NCBI RefSeq assembly: GCF_015356825.1 | Contig: NZ_JAACYW010000009.1 | Coordinates: forward strand, 1-64,000 | From: Catenulispora rubra | GTDB taxonomy: Bacteria; Actinomycetota; Actinomycetes; Streptomycetales; Catenulisporaceae | Reading direction: 5' to 3' | Length of the DNA stretch: 64,000 bases | Shown: positions 17,058 to 26,570 of the stretch, in pieces | Layout: each line of letters opens with the position of its first letter | Numbering within the stretch: position 1 is the stretch's first letter | The notes under the pieces: generated by a model | The model's input: the letters and a program-made list of their open reading frames with translations, nothing else | What the model was told of the DNA's origin: nothing | The model's database searches: none | Program-made: the position numbers and the translations under genes

Positions 17058-17236
17058 GTCGGCACTCGGCCGTGCTGAGCTGAATAGCAACAGCTCAGGC
17101 CGCCGCCCCGCGATTGCGTGGTCTGCCGCGTGGTTTCACCGATGCAGGACGGCCGGGACGTATGAAGACCCGAGGGCGTCTTCCAGCACGCTGAAGAGCA
17201 CGATCAAGGAGATCGAAGTACGCAACCAGTTGACCC

Positions 17237-18229
17237 GTGCCTGACACTATTGCGATGGAGTACGGCGACAGCGATAGCAACACCGAGACCGCCCTCGTCC
17301 GCGCCGCACAGGCCGGCGACGTCACGGCGCTCGCGCTGCTGCTGGAAGAACACCGAGCCGGGATGCGCGCCGTGGCGTTGAGCATCCTCGGCCCGGGGCC
17401 GGACGCGGACGACGCCGTCCAGGACGCGGTCCTGGTGGCGTTGCGCCGGATCGGGGACGTGCGGGAGCCGGCTGCGGTCGGGGCCTGGCTGCGGATGATC
17501 GTGCGCAACCGCTGTCGCGCACTGCTGCGCGACGCGCGCCGCCTGGTTCCCCTCGACGGTCGGGCCCTGGTCCCGCAGTTGGAAACCGCCGCCGGCCCGG
17601 ACGAACTGCTCGATCGGCACGCGATGCAGGACTGGGTCTGGGAGGCGATCGAGCAGTTGTCTCCGGCGCTGCGGCTGCCGCTGGTGCTGCGGCACTTCAG
17701 TCAGCAGGTGACGGCGTACGACCAGATCGCGCAGGTCTGCGGCGTGCCGGTCGGGACGGTTCGCAGCAGGCTGAGTCAGGCGCGCACCAAGCTGGCGGAG
17801 GCGTTGGCCGCGACCGCGGAGGCGGCGCACAGCGACACCCGCACGCGCACCGCCGCGAGCTGGGACGACGCCCGCGACACGCTCGCCACCGCCGAGGCCG
17901 GCGGCTTCGGGCGGGTCGTCGCGCAGCGCTGGACCCCCGACGTGGCGTTGGTGTACGGCGGCTCGCGCATGGGTGGCAGTGCCCTGATCACGCGCGCCAT
18001 GGACTGCGATCTGGCCGCCGGGGTACGCCAGCGGGCGGTGAACGTGACCGCCGGGCGTTCGCTGGCGGTGTGGGAGATGGCCGTCACCAGCCCGGCCGAC
18101 GATCCGGAGCACTGCCCACCGTCGGCGGCGTGGGTGATGGATCTGGAGGGCGGCCGGGTGGCGCGGCTGCGGCTGTTCCATCCGCGGCCGTTGGCGGAAT
18201 CCGTGGTGGAGCAACGGCTCGCGGCCTAG
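17237..18229 (+). CDS. ECF-type RNA polymerase sigma factor with C-terminal NTF2-like extension
   Basis: 330 residues. Sigma region 2 (LLEEHRAGMRAVALSILG ... DADDAVQDAVLVALRR) and region 4 (SPALRLPLVLRHF, YDQIAQVCGVPVGTVRSRLSQAR) are clear. About 130 extra residues follow (VAQRWTPDVALVYGG ... VMDLEGGRVARLRLFHP) with the look of a SnoaL/NTF2-like domain. Such tails replace a separate anti-sigma factor in some ECF groups. No anti-sigma gene is adjacent. The start may be GTG 17237 or ATG 17255; neither has a strong ribosome site. Confidence 0.88.
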   Translation: MPDTIAMEYGDSDSNTETALVRAAQAGDVTALALLLEEHRAGMRAVALSILGPGPDADDAVQDAVLVALRRIGDVREPAAVGAWLRMIVRNRCRALLRDARRLVPLDGRALVPQLETAAGPDELLDRHAMQDWVWEAIEQLSPALRLPLVLRHFSQQVTAYDQIAQVCGVPVGTVRSRLSQARTKLAEALAATAEAAHSDTRTRTAASWDDARDTLATAEAGGFGRVVAQRWTPDVALVYGGSRMGGSALITRAMDCDLAAGVRQRAVNVTAGRSLAVWEMAVTSPADDPEHCPPSAAWVMDLEGGRVARLRLFHPRPLAESVVEQRLAA

Positions 18230-18339
18230 AGCTTGTCCGGTCGATCGGGCCGTTGCCGTAGGCCTCGTCGGCCGTGAGCACTGGGCCGGGCGGGCACCCT
18301 TGCACCCCGGTGGAACGGCCAGTAGTTTCACCACCGCCC

Positions 18340-18367
18340 ACAGTGAATTCGAACCCTGATTCACTGT
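18340..18367. promoter_or_regulatory. 9-bp inverted repeat upstream of S53 peptidase
   Basis: ACAGTGAAT (18340-18348), 10-bp spacer, ATTCACTGT (18359-18367): perfect arms one DNA turn apart, 46 bp before the GTG start. It is a likely operator; the regulator is unknown. Confidence 0.55.
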
Positions 18368-18413
18368 CGTGCACCCGCTCCACGCCACCGTCCCCGCCTT
18401 TCCAGGAGCCTTC

Positions 18414-20585
18414 GTGGAAACACCCCACCGGCACCGCGCGGTCAGATCCCTGATCGCGCTCGCCACCCTCACCGCCGCCGCGCTCTCGATCGGCACCGCC
18501 CAGAGCGCCCTCGCGGCGTCCGGCCCGGTCCCGAGCACCGCGTCCTCCGGCGGGCACCAGGTCGCCGTCAAGCGCCTGTGCGCCGCGCCGAGCGACGGGC
18601 GGATGGCCTGTATGGCGTTGGCCCGCACCGACATCCAGGCGGTGATGGCGGACGCCGTCGTGCCGAACGCCACCCCGTCCGGATACGGCCCGACCGACCT
18701 GCGCTCGGCCTACAACCTCTCCGGGACCGGCAGCGCCGCCGAGACGATAGCGATCGTCGACGCCTACGACGACCCGAACGCCGAGAGCGACCTGGCCGCC
18801 TACCGCAGCCAGTACGGCCTGAGCGCGTGCACCACCTCGAACGGCTGTTTCCGCAAGGTCAACCAGAGCGGCGGCACCAGCTACCCGGGCGGCGACTCCG
18901 GCTGGGCCGGGGAGATCTCGCTGGACGTGGACATGGTCTCGGCCATCGCGCCGTCGGCCCACATCCTGCTGGTCGAGGCGAACTCAGCATCGATGGCCGA
19001 CCTCGGCACCGCGGAGAACGAGGCCGTGGCCCTCGGCGCGCGGTTCGTCAGCAACAGCTGGGGCGGTGGCGACAGCGCTTCGGACGCCGGCTACGACAGC
19101 TCCTACTTCAACCACCCGGGCGTGGCCATCACCGTCTCCTCCGGCGACGGCGCCTACAGCGCGGGCGTCGAATACCCGGCCGCGTCGCAGTACGTGACCG
19201 CGGTCGGCGGCACGAGCCTGACCCGGGCCTCGAACGCACGCGGCTGGACCGAGAGCGTCTGGAAGACCACCACCACCGAGGGCGCCGGCTCGGGCTGCTC
19301 CGGCTACGACGCCAAGCCCGCCTGGCAGACCGACTCCGGCTGTGCCAAGCGCATGGTCGCCGACGTGTCCGCGGTCGCCGACCCGGCGACCGGCGTCGCC
19401 GTCTACGACAGCTACGGCGCCGCCGGCTGGCAGGTCTACGGCGGCACCTCGGCGGCGTCGCCCATCATCGCGTCCGTCTACGCCCTGGCGGGCACGCCGG
19501 GCGGCGGCGACCGGCCGTCGCAGTACCCTTACCAGCACACCTCCGCCCTGAACGACGTGACCACCGGCAACAACGGCACGTGCAGCCCCGCCTACTTCTG
19601 CACCGCCGAGCCCGGCTACGACGGCCCCACCGGCCTGGGCACGCCCAACGGCGCCACGGCGTTCGCCTCGACCGCGTCGAGCGGGGGCAACCTGCTCCAG
19701 TCGCCGTCCTTCGAGGGATCGTCGGCCGGCTGGCAGGCGTTCGTCCCGACCGGGGGCACCGTGAACATGGTCGACTACAACACGGCCGCCGGCGCTCCGG
19801 CTACGGCCCACGACGGCACCTGGTACCTGGCCTTCAACACCAACGCCGCCGGCGGCTCGGTCTACCAGGACGTCAACGTCACCTCGGCGGCCAACAGCTC
19901 GTGGACCGCTACGGCGTGGGTCGCCGCGCAATCCGGCACCGCCAGCGGCACGTTCTGTGCCTGGGCCCTGGGACCGAACGTCAACAGCTGCCACAGCTAC
20001 ACGGTCGGCACCGGCTACACCCAGCTCCAGGTGGTCCTCAGCCTGCCGTCGACGTACTCGTCGATCCGCTTCCAGGTCTACCCTGCCGTCAACGGCGGCA
20101 CCACGGATCTGGACACCACCAGCCTGGTCGCGAACAAGCTGACCGCCGGCTCCTTCGAGCAGAACACCACCGGTTGGCAGCGCTTCGTCCCGACCCGCGG
20201 CACCGTGAACATGGTCGACTACAACACCTCCACCGGCGCTCCGGCGCCGGCCCAGGACGCGAGCGGCTACCTGGCCTTCAACACCAACTCCGCCGGCGGC
20301 TCGGTCTACCAGGACGTACCGGTCAGCGCCGCGGCGGGCACCTCCTACACGGCGACCGTGTGGCTCTCGTCCCAGGGCGGGACGACCAGCGGCACCTTCT
20401 GCCTGTGGGGTCTGGGCCCCAACACGAACGCCTGCACGTCCTACAGCGTGGCCGCGGGGAGCTACACGTTCTACAAGGTTGTGTACACCGTCCCGCAGGC
20501 ACTCTCGGCCCTGCGTTTCCAGGTGTACCCGACCGTCAACGGCGGCACCACGGACATGGATACGGCGACGGTGGTGACGAGCTGA
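18414..20585 (+). CDS. Secreted S53 (sedolisin) peptidase with two C-terminal carbohydrate-binding-like repeats
   Basis: 723 residues. GTG 18414 has AGGAG 5 nt upstream, and a signal peptide follows (LIALATLTAAALSIGTAQSALA). Sedolisin catalytic residues are visible: Glu167 and Asp171 in WAGEISLDVDM, oxyanion Asp245 in SSGDGAYS, and Ser346 in GGTSAASP. The usual long propeptide is reduced to about 60 residues. Behind the protease lie two homologous modules of about 145 residues (NLLQSPSFEG.. and NKLTAGSFEQ..), both with FVPT-GTVNMVDYNT and FNTN-AGGSVYQDV blocks, so they arose by tandem duplication and are likely binding modules. Sedolisins usually work at acid pH. Confidence 0.88.
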   Translation: METPHRHRAVRSLIALATLTAAALSIGTAQSALAASGPVPSTASSGGHQVAVKRLCAAPSDGRMACMALARTDIQAVMADAVVPNATPSGYGPTDLRSAYNLSGTGSAAETIAIVDAYDDPNAESDLAAYRSQYGLSACTTSNGCFRKVNQSGGTSYPGGDSGWAGEISLDVDMVSAIAPSAHILLVEANSASMADLGTAENEAVALGARFVSNSWGGGDSASDAGYDSSYFNHPGVAITVSSGDGAYSAGVEYPAASQYVTAVGGTSLTRASNARGWTESVWKTTTTEGAGSGCSGYDAKPAWQTDSGCAKRMVADVSAVADPATGVAVYDSYGAAGWQVYGGTSAASPIIASVYALAGTPGGGDRPSQYPYQHTSALNDVTTGNNGTCSPAYFCTAEPGYDGPTGLGTPNGATAFASTASSGGNLLQSPSFEGSSAGWQAFVPTGGTVNMVDYNTAAGAPATAHDGTWYLAFNTNAAGGSVYQDVNVTSAANSSWTATAWVAAQSGTASGTFCAWALGPNVNSCHSYTVGTGYTQLQVVLSLPSTYSSIRFQVYPAVNGGTTDLDTTSLVANKLTAGSFEQNTTGWQRFVPTRGTVNMVDYNTSTGAPAPAQDASGYLAFNTNSAGGSVYQDVPVSAAAGTSYTATVWLSSQGGTTSGTFCLWGLGPNTNACTSYSVAAGSYTFYKVVYTVPQALSALRFQVYPTVNGGTTDMDTATVVTS

Positions 20586-20591
20586 CGCGCG

Positions 20592-20625
20592 CGGCCCGGC
20601 GTGGTCTCACGCCGGGCCGTTTTTT
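20592..20625 (+). terminator. Rho-independent terminator after S53 peptidase
   Basis: CGGCCCGGCGTG (20592-20603), GTCT loop, CACGCCGGGCCG (20608-20619), then six T (20620-20625): a perfect 12-bp stem with T tract. Confidence 0.9.
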
Positions 20626-20729
20626 GACGGCCGGAGCTGTGAGCCAGATCACGTCGGCCGGATCGAACTCGGGACCGCCTTCCGACTCTTGCCGGTGAAT
20701 CGTTCACCTCCAAGATCGGAAGTTCGCAC

Positions 20730-21674
20730 ATGAGCACCGCTTCTACCGCTTCCAACTCGTTCGACGCCGACGGACTCACGCTGCGCTACCACGTCTACGG
20801 CTCGGGGCCGGTCTGCGTGGCCGTCCCCGGCGGCCCCGGCATCGCGTGGGACTATCTCCGGTCCCCGGAGCTGGAACGGCACCTGACGATGGTGTACCTG
20901 GAGCCGGCCGGCACCGGAGGCTCCGGTCGCCTCGCCACGCACCCGCACGGCTACACCCGCGAGGTGTACAGCCGGCACCTGACCGCACTGATCGAGCGGC
21001 TGATCGAGCGGCTGATCGAGCGGCTGATCGAGCAGCTCGGCGAGCAGCTGGTCGACCACCTCCCGGACCCCCGCGTCTACCTGCTCGGCCATTCCCACGG
21101 CGGCTTCGTGGCGCAGTACCACGCCCTCCGGTACCCCGAGCACCTCGCCGGCGTGGTGCTCTACGAGAGCGCACCGACCACCGGCCCCGACTTCGGCGCC
21201 GAAGCCGCCCGCATGGTCGCCGAACTCGCCGAACGGCACGCCGACCACCCGGCCCTGCCGGACGCGCTGAAGGCGTTCGCGGAGATCCCGACCATCAGCG
21301 ACGACGAGTCGACGACGCGCGTGGCGCGCGGGATCGTCCCGGCGTACGTCGCCTCGTACTGGACGAACCCGGAGCCCTGGACCGAGCTCCAGAAGGCACT
21401 GCACGCCACATACATCTCCGGCCTGGACGAGCGCGGCGCCCCCGACACGGTCGACGACCGAGCCGCGCTACCGACACTGCGCGTCCCGGCGCTGGTCGTG
21501 GCGGGGCGCTTCGACGTGATCTGCGGCGTGCGCTGGGGCCGGGAACTCAGTGAGCTGATCCCGGACTCGCGGCTGCTGATCCTGGAGAACAGCGGACACC
21601 TCGGGCACCTGGAGGAGCCGGAGGTGTTCGCGGAGGCGGTGGTGGCGTTCGTGGGTGAGGCTGCTTCGGCCTAG
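20730..21674 (+). CDS. Alpha/beta hydrolase (proline iminopeptidase-like)
   Basis: 314 residues. [14 protein letters not shown] gives the oxyanion HGGPG-type loop, [17 protein letters not shown] the nucleophile elbow (Ser), [11 protein letters not shown] the acid, and [12 protein letters not shown] the His. This pattern fits S33-type peptidases or related esterases; the substrate is unknown. ATG 20730 lies shortly before the first strand. A helix before the nucleophile is built from a 12-nt unit repeated four times (20988-21035), giving [16 protein letters not shown]. The TAG stop shares the CTAG at 21671-21674 with the stop of the convergent MFS gene. Confidence 0.8.
   Translation: MSTASTASNSFDADGLTLRYHVYGSGPVCVAVPGGPGIAWDYLRSPELERHLTMVYLEPAGTGGSGRLATHPHGYTREVYSRHLTALIERLIERLIERLIEQLGEQLVDHLPDPRVYLLGHSHGGFVAQYHALRYPEHLAGVVLYESAPTTGPDFGAEAARMVAELAERHADHPALPDALKAFAEIPTISDDESTTRVARGIVPAYVASYWTNPEPWTELQKALHATYISGLDERGAPDTVDDRAALPTLRVPALVVAGRFDVICGVRWGRELSELIPDSRLLILENSGHLGHLEEPEVFAEAVVAFVGEAASA
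20988..21035 (+). repeat. Four in-frame 12-nt repeats inside hydrolase gene
   Basis: The unit ctgatcgagcgg occurs at 20988-20999, 21000-21011 and 21012-21023, with a one-base variant at 21024-21035. It encodes a repeated LIER helix and adds whole codons only. Confidence 0.9.
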
Positions 21675-23287
21675 CGGGAAACCGCCTTCACGCTAGGTGC
21701 GGCTGCGCCAACGGTCCCGTCGCTGGGGGCGGCCGGAGCGGTGTTCCTTCCCGGCAGGAAGATGAGGACCACGACGGCGCCGATCAGGGTGACGGTCGCC
21801 GAGCCCATCGCGGCGATGTGCATGGCGTGGATGAAGGCGTCGTCGGCGGGCCGTACCAGCGCCTTTCCGGCCGGTCCCAACTTCTCGGCGACGGCCAGGG
21901 TGGCCTGGACGGACTCGCCGGCGGTGTGCCGGGCGGAGACGGGCACCGCGCCCAGGTGGCCGGCGATGCCCCTGCGGTAGCTGGTGGACAGCAGCGACCC
22001 CAGTACCGCGACCCCGATCGCGCCGCCGACCTGTCGGAAGGTGTTGTTGACCGCGGATCCGGAGCCGGCCTTCTCCCGCGGCAGCGACGACATGATCATG
22101 ACGGTGGCGGGCGGCATCACATGGGCCATCCCGGTGCCCATCGCGAAGAACAGCACCTCCAGCACCCAGATGGGGGTGTCCTGGCCGAGCAGCAGGAAGC
22201 CGGCGAAGGCCGCGGCGGTCAGGACGAGGCCCGCGGTGCACACGGCTCGGGCGCCGAAGCGGTCGACGGCCAGCCGGGCCCGCGGGGCGAAGAACATCTG
22301 GGAGACGGCCAGCGGCACCACGAGCAGACCCGACTGCAGGACGCTGTAGCCGCGAACGCTCTGGTTGTAGAAGACGCTGAAGAACGTGACGCCCATGAGG
22401 GCGAAGAAGATCAGGCCGATGGCGGCCACCGAGGCCGAGAACCGCCGGTTGCGGAAGTAGGTGACGTCGAGGGCCGGATGGTCGCTGCGGGCCTCGTACA
22501 CGACGAAGCCGGCGAGGACCGCCATGCCGCCGAGGATCGTCCCCCAGGACTCGGGCCGGGCGAAGTCGCCCAGCTGGCCGCCTTTGATGATGCCGTAGAC
22601 CAGCAGCGCCAGGCCGGCGATCGACAGCAGCACGCCGACCGGGTCGAGCCTGCCGGGCCTGGGGTCCTTGGAGTCGGGGACGATCGCGATCATGGCGATC
22701 ATCGCGACGACCACGATCGGCACGTTGACCAGGAAGACCGAGCCCCACCAGAAGTGCTCCAGCAGCAGGCCGCCGGTGATGGGGCCCAGAGCGATGGCGA
22801 AGCCGACGGCGCCGGTCCAGATGCCGATGGCCTTGGGCTGCTCGTCGCGCTCGAAGACGTTCATGATGATCGCGAGGGTCGCGGGCAGGATCAAGGCTCC
22901 GCCGAGGCCCATCACCGCGCGGAAGCTGATGAGCTGCCCGGAGGAGTCCGACACCGCGGACAGCACGGATCCCGCGCCGAACACCAGCATGCCGGCGAGC
23001 AGCACCTTCTTGCGTCCGAGCCGGTCCCCGAGGAGACCCGCGGTGAAGAGCAGTCCGGCGAAGACCAGCGTGTAGGAGTTGATCGCCCACTCCAGCTGGC
23101 TCTGACCGGCACCGAGTCCGGTCGGAGCCGGCTGGGCGATGGTCTTCATCGCCACGTTGAGGATCGAGTTGTCCAGCATCACCACCAGGAGGCTGGACAG
23201 GAGCACCGTCAGGATGGCCCAGCGTCGGCGGTGGACCGTCTCGGGGACGCTTCGTAGCGGGGCTGGTGTCTCGGTCGGCGATTCCAC
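21671..23287 (-). CDS. MFS drug exporter, DHA2 (EmrB/QacA) type
   Basis: 538 residues with 14 hydrophobic segments. Marks of the family: [15 protein letters not shown] in helix 1, [19 protein letters not shown] (motif A) after helix 2, [33 protein letters not shown] (motif C) in helix 5, and [22 protein letters not shown] late in the protein. It acts as a proton-drug antiporter in the membrane. GTG 23287 follows GGAGA. The gene diverges from a TetR gene, the usual arrangement of a repressor and its pump; two inverted repeats lie between. Confidence 0.9.
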   Translation of the reverse strand: MESPTETPAPLRSVPETVHRRRWAILTVLLSSLLVVMLDNSILNVAMKTIAQPAPTGLGAGQSQLEWAINSYTLVFAGLLFTAGLLGDRLGRKKVLLAGMLVFGAGSVLSAVSDSSGQLISFRAVMGLGGALILPATLAIIMNVFERDEQPKAIGIWTGAVGFAIALGPITGGLLLEHFWWGSVFLVNVPIVVVAMIAMIAIVPDSKDPRPGRLDPVGVLLSIAGLALLVYGIIKGGQLGDFARPESWGTILGGMAVLAGFVVYEARSDHPALDVTYFRNRRFSASVAAIGLIFFALMGVTFFSVFYNQSVRGYSVLQSGLLVVPLAVSQMFFAPRARLAVDRFGARAVCTAGLVLTAAAFAGFLLLGQDTPIWVLEVLFFAMGTGMAHVMPPATVMIMSSLPREKAGSGSAVNNTFRQVGGAIGVAVLGSLLSTSYRRGIAGHLGAVPVSARHTAGESVQATLAVAEKLGPAGKALVRPADDAFIHAMHIAAMGSATVTLIGAVVVLIFLPGRNTAPAAPSDGTVGAAAPSVKAVSR

Positions 23288-23310
23288 GGAAGTCTCCAGT
23301 TCAGGCTCGT

Positions 23311-23332
23311 TTAGATGTTGTTAGTAATCTAA
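23311..23332. promoter_or_regulatory. TTAGAT-N10-ATCTAA palindrome in MFS/TetR promoter region
   Basis: Perfect 6-bp arms (23311-23316 and 23327-23332) in the AT-rich centre of the divergent intergenic region. It fits a TetR-family operator overlapping the pump promoter. Confidence 0.5.
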
Positions 23333-23347
23333 GCGTGCCGTAGGATG

Positions 23348-23363
23348 GATGTCAACCGACATC
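23348..23363. promoter_or_regulatory. GATGTC-AACC-GACATC palindrome upstream of TetR gene
   Basis: Perfect 6-bp arms (23348-23353 and 23358-23363), just before the ribosome site of the TetR gene; a second candidate operator or autoregulatory site. Confidence 0.5.
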
Positions 23364-23383
23364 TATTCGAGGAGAGTGGTCCC

Positions 23384-23983
23384 GTGAGCCGCGTGTCCCA
23401 GGCCCAAGCACAGGAGAACCGGCAGCGTGTCGTCGCCACCGCTTCCCGGATGTTCCGTGAGCAGGGCCTCGCGGTCAGCCTCGCCGACCTGATGAAGGCC
23501 GCCGGGCTCACCCACGGCGGGTTCTACAAGCAGTTCGGTTCCAAGGACGACCTGGTCGACGAGGCCATCGCCCACGCCTTCAGCGAGCCGGCGGCGCACG
23601 GGCCGGCCGCGGCCGACGAACACGCCGCCGGTCACGAGGCCGCCCGCCAGGCGATGATCGAGAACTACCTCTCGGTCTGGCACCGCGACCACGCCGCGGA
23701 CGCCTGCCCCGTCTCCGGATTCGCCGCCGACCTCGGGCGCGATCCCGACCAGGCCGCCCGCGCCCAGGACGTCTACGTCAAAGGCGTGCGGAACCGCGCC
23801 GCCCGCCTGGCCACCGGCGACGACGACGGCCTGGCCCAACTGTGCACCCTGGTCGGCGCCCTCACCCTCGCGCGCGCCACCCGGGGCAACCCCGTATCCG
23901 AGGAACTGCTGGAGGCCGCGCGTAGGGCTCTGATCGAGAGCAACGTTGGGCACTCGGAATCGGAAGAGCAGCAGACCGATTGA
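23384..23983 (+). CDS. TetR/AcrR family transcriptional regulator
   Basis: 199 residues. The HTH (RQRVVATASRMFREQGLAVSLADLMKAAGLTHGGFYKQFGSKDDLV) is at the N-terminus and a helical ligand domain of the C-terminal TetR_C type follows (VWHRDHAADACPVSGFAADLGRD). GTG 23384 was chosen for GAGGAG upstream; an ATG-led longer frame from 23345 would run through the candidate operator. It probably represses the divergent MFS pump. Confidence 0.85.
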   Translation: MSRVSQAQAQENRQRVVATASRMFREQGLAVSLADLMKAAGLTHGGFYKQFGSKDDLVDEAIAHAFSEPAAHGPAAADEHAAGHEAARQAMIENYLSVWHRDHAADACPVSGFAADLGRDPDQAARAQDVYVKGVRNRAARLATGDDDGLAQLCTLVGALTLARATRGNPVSEELLEAARRALIESNVGHSESEEQQTD

Positions 23984-24010
23984 CAGGAGACTGAAGCGCT
24001 GACGCGGGCA

Positions 24011-24300
24011 TCACCAACCGCGCGGATCCGAGTCGGGCACGTGACCGAAGTCGACCACGTCGATGTGTTGGTCACCGAAATCCAGCAGGAGCGCGGTGGC
24101 GAACCCGTCGTAGTCGCGTCCCTCCACCGTTCGAGCCCAGACATTGTGGCGCCGCATGCAGGCCTCCAGGCGCCGCGCCACCTTCTGGAGACCGGCTTCG
24201 TGATCAGCGCCCCTTCGGCGACCGGCAGGTAGGCCTCAGCCACGTTGACCAGTTCGCCGACCTCTGCGGCCGTCACGCCCGTGACACCCCCCATCGACAC
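24011..24300 (-). pseudogene. Small frameshifted gene, family unknown
   Basis: Two overlapping minus-strand frames carry one coherent protein. The first runs from GTG 24300 or ATG 24294 (TAAEVGELVNVAEAYLPVAEG). The second continues with ADHEAGLQKVARRLEACMRR and YDGFATALLLDFGDQH to a TGA at 24011-24013. Joining needs a one-base change around 24205-24212, in a GGGG run. Codon use is typical in each half only up to the joint. It may be a real frameshift or a sequence error. I do not recognise the family. Confidence 0.5.
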
Positions 24301-24434
24301 GTCGTGACAGGGCGTCTACTTTCCCACATGGACCACTGACGCAGAACCCTGCGCCGGTGGTCGTCAGAGTCCTGGATCGACGGCGACGTCGGGGCACCGG
24401 CGCAACGGCGCGCCGCGAGTTGATCGGAGGGCAC

Positions 24435-26123
24435 GTGAAGAGAGTCAGACGCAGGTGGCGGGTCGGTGGGGGGATCGCTTGCCTGGCGGCCATCTTGGCC
24501 CTCGCCGTACCGGTCGCCTCGGCGGGGTCGCGGGCCGGCGCTGCGGGCGCGGTATCGCCCGCGAGTGCGGCGAAGACGACGATGAGCTGCGCATCGAGCC
24601 GTTTCCTGTGCACAGAGGTCGACGACAGCGAGAACGTGTTCGGCGATGGCCACTACGTCGGACACGACGAGCCGGCCACCCTGTTCTACAGCAACACGCC
24701 AGGAGCCGGGAACGACAACACCTACCTGCTCCGGCTGCCCAAAGACCCGGCGGCGCAGCCGGTTCAGGACGGCTCCGGCTCGACGTGGAACTTCCAACTG
24801 CACCCGGCGTTCTGGTTCGGCATGGCGATGTGCGACGACCAGTCGGCGCCCGCGCCCGGGGCCAACGCCCCGTGCCGGCCGGACAGCGACACCAACATCT
24901 ATACCAGCACGGATCCGAGCTCGCCGAGATACATCGGCAAGCACCCCGGCGCGGGCTTCATGGAGATGCAGTTCTACCCGCCGGGCTGGGTCCTGCAGCC
25001 CGCCGGCAACGGCTGCGACCCCACGAAGTGGTGCGCGGCGCTGAACATCGACAGCCTCTCGCAGAACTACAACACCGGAGCCACGAACAACGCGGCGTGC
25101 CTCAACAGCGCAGGCGTCGAGTACGTCAACTTCGCGTTCCTCACGAAGGACGGGAAATCCACGACGCCGGCCGACCCCACCAACGGCAACCGGTTCAACC
25201 TCGACGCGGCGCGTGACTACTTCATGAGCTCCGGCGACTCCCTCGCCGTCCACATGTTCGACACGCCGTCGGGCTTCCGCGTCGACGTCAACGACCTGAG
25301 CAACGGCAGCCACGGATCGATGACCGCCTCGAAGCAGAACGGCTTCGCCCAGGTGGCCTTCCAGCCGACGGCGACGACCTGCACGACGATCCCGTCCGCC
25401 TACCACCCGATGTACTCGACATCCAGCGAGAACACGCGGGTCCCGTGGACGGCGCACTCCTACAACACGGCGTTCTCCGACGAGACCGGCCACTTCGAAT
25501 ACTGCGCCGCGGCGGACCCCACCACGCAGAACTGCACCCAGTCGGCCGGCACCGAACCACTCGACGCGGACGACAACTTCTGCTTCAACCCCGGCGACTC
25601 CTCACTCGTCAAGATCGGCGGCTGCGGCGGCGGAAACCCCACGGACGACGACTACGACGGCGTCCCGTACCAGAAGACGTGGCCGGGTAGCGGCGGGACG
25701 ACGCCGACACCGGAACCGATCATCTTCAGCAGCCCCGTCATCCACGGCTTCCAACCCTTCGACCGCGCGGCGTTCGAGACCGACCTGCCGCGCATCGAGG
25801 ACAACGGCACCCTGGCCAACCCGTGCAACCGCACCACCGGCGCGAACTGCGTCAACCCGCCGCCGGGGGCGAACTTCTACCCGATGTTCACAACCAGGAA
25901 CATCGGACCAGCCTGCGTGTGGCAGGAGGGCGGAGCCTCCATCCCCGGCACCACCAGGACATTCGGCGGCTCGTCGACAACCGAGTTCGGCCCGCTCCTC
26001 GGCCTGACCTACCCCCGGCCGACCGGACCGGTGACGTTGTACAACGACTTCCGGCAGGTCCTGCCGAACAACCCGTGCACACTGTTCGGCGGGATCAGAG
26101 CGGGGACGAAGCCGCTGATGTAA
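24435..26123 (+). CDS. Large secreted protein of unknown function
   Basis: 562 residues. GTG 24435 follows GGAGG, and a signal peptide is clear (GGIACLAAILALAVPVASA). The mature part is rich in Asn, Thr, Pro, aromatic residues and about 16 cysteines (for example CASSRFLC, CDDQSAPAPGANAPC, CDPTKWC), pointing to an extracellular disulfide-bonded beta protein. Segments such as FMEMQFYPPGWV and VNFAFLTKDGK suggest a concanavalin-like fold, but that is a guess. It is a single gene with its own hairpin downstream; I give no function. Confidence 0.75.
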   Translation: MKRVRRRWRVGGGIACLAAILALAVPVASAGSRAGAAGAVSPASAAKTTMSCASSRFLCTEVDDSENVFGDGHYVGHDEPATLFYSNTPGAGNDNTYLLRLPKDPAAQPVQDGSGSTWNFQLHPAFWFGMAMCDDQSAPAPGANAPCRPDSDTNIYTSTDPSSPRYIGKHPGAGFMEMQFYPPGWVLQPAGNGCDPTKWCAALNIDSLSQNYNTGATNNAACLNSAGVEYVNFAFLTKDGKSTTPADPTNGNRFNLDAARDYFMSSGDSLAVHMFDTPSGFRVDVNDLSNGSHGSMTASKQNGFAQVAFQPTATTCTTIPSAYHPMYSTSSENTRVPWTAHSYNTAFSDETGHFEYCAAADPTTQNCTQSAGTEPLDADDNFCFNPGDSSLVKIGGCGGGNPTDDDYDGVPYQKTWPGSGGTTPTPEPIIFSSPVIHGFQPFDRAAFETDLPRIEDNGTLANPCNRTTGANCVNPPPGANFYPMFTTRNIGPACVWQEGGASIPGTTRTFGGSSTTEFGPLLGLTYPRPTGPVTLYNDFRQVLPNNPCTLFGGIRAGTKPLM

Positions 26124-26159
26124 CCGGCTCCCCCCGCCTCACCAACTGGAGGTTCAGCT

Positions 26160-26191
26160 GACGGGCTCCGCCGACTTCGGCGGAGCCCGTC
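26160..26191 (+). terminator. 15-bp hairpin after secreted protein gene
   Basis: Arms 26160-26174 and 26177-26191 are perfectly complementary (GACGGGCTCCGCCGA on the left) around CT, 36 nt beyond the stop. No T tract. Confidence 0.7.
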
Positions 26192-26260
26192 GCGCGCGCC
26201 TCAGGCGGTGGGTCGCGGAATCCCTGGTGGACAGCGCGGCCCTGGCCGGCGGTCACCGGC

Positions 26261-26458
26261 GAGTCGATACCGCCCGCGCGGCTTCTCCTGGGCTTCGAGG
26301 AGCTCGGCGCCGTGCGCGACGTCGGCGCGGTCCCGGCCGTGTTCGGGACGCTGGACCGGGTCCGGCAGCTGGAGGAGGTCGCGGGTTTCGTCATCGGGCT
26401 GGCGTTCTCGGGGACCGATCCGAACTCCGCCGTCCCGTGCGTCGGCGGCGCACAATGA
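26261..26458 (+). pseudogene. 5'-less gene remnant
   Basis: From about 26261 to TGA 26456-26458 one frame has strongly biased GC-rich third positions and a sensible sequence (LLLGFEELGAVRDVG, VRQLEEVAGFVIGLAFSG), but there is no suitable start and the reading loses coding character upstream, next to the hairpin at 26160-26191. I read it as the tail of a lost gene; the family is not recognised. The rest of the 26124-26570 gap shows nothing else. Confidence 0.4.
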
Positions 26459-26570
26459 CGCCGCGAATGCCGGCACCGCAGCGCTGAGAACCACGGAAAT
26501 CGAAGAATTCGCATATCCCTCGCCTCCCTCCCCGAGCGCGCGGTGCCTCTGATTCGGCACAATCGCCGGT

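Noticed and set aside
16005..17090. 361-codon minus-strand open frame
   Set aside because: Antisense of the DUF3068 gene, Arg/His-rich without motif.
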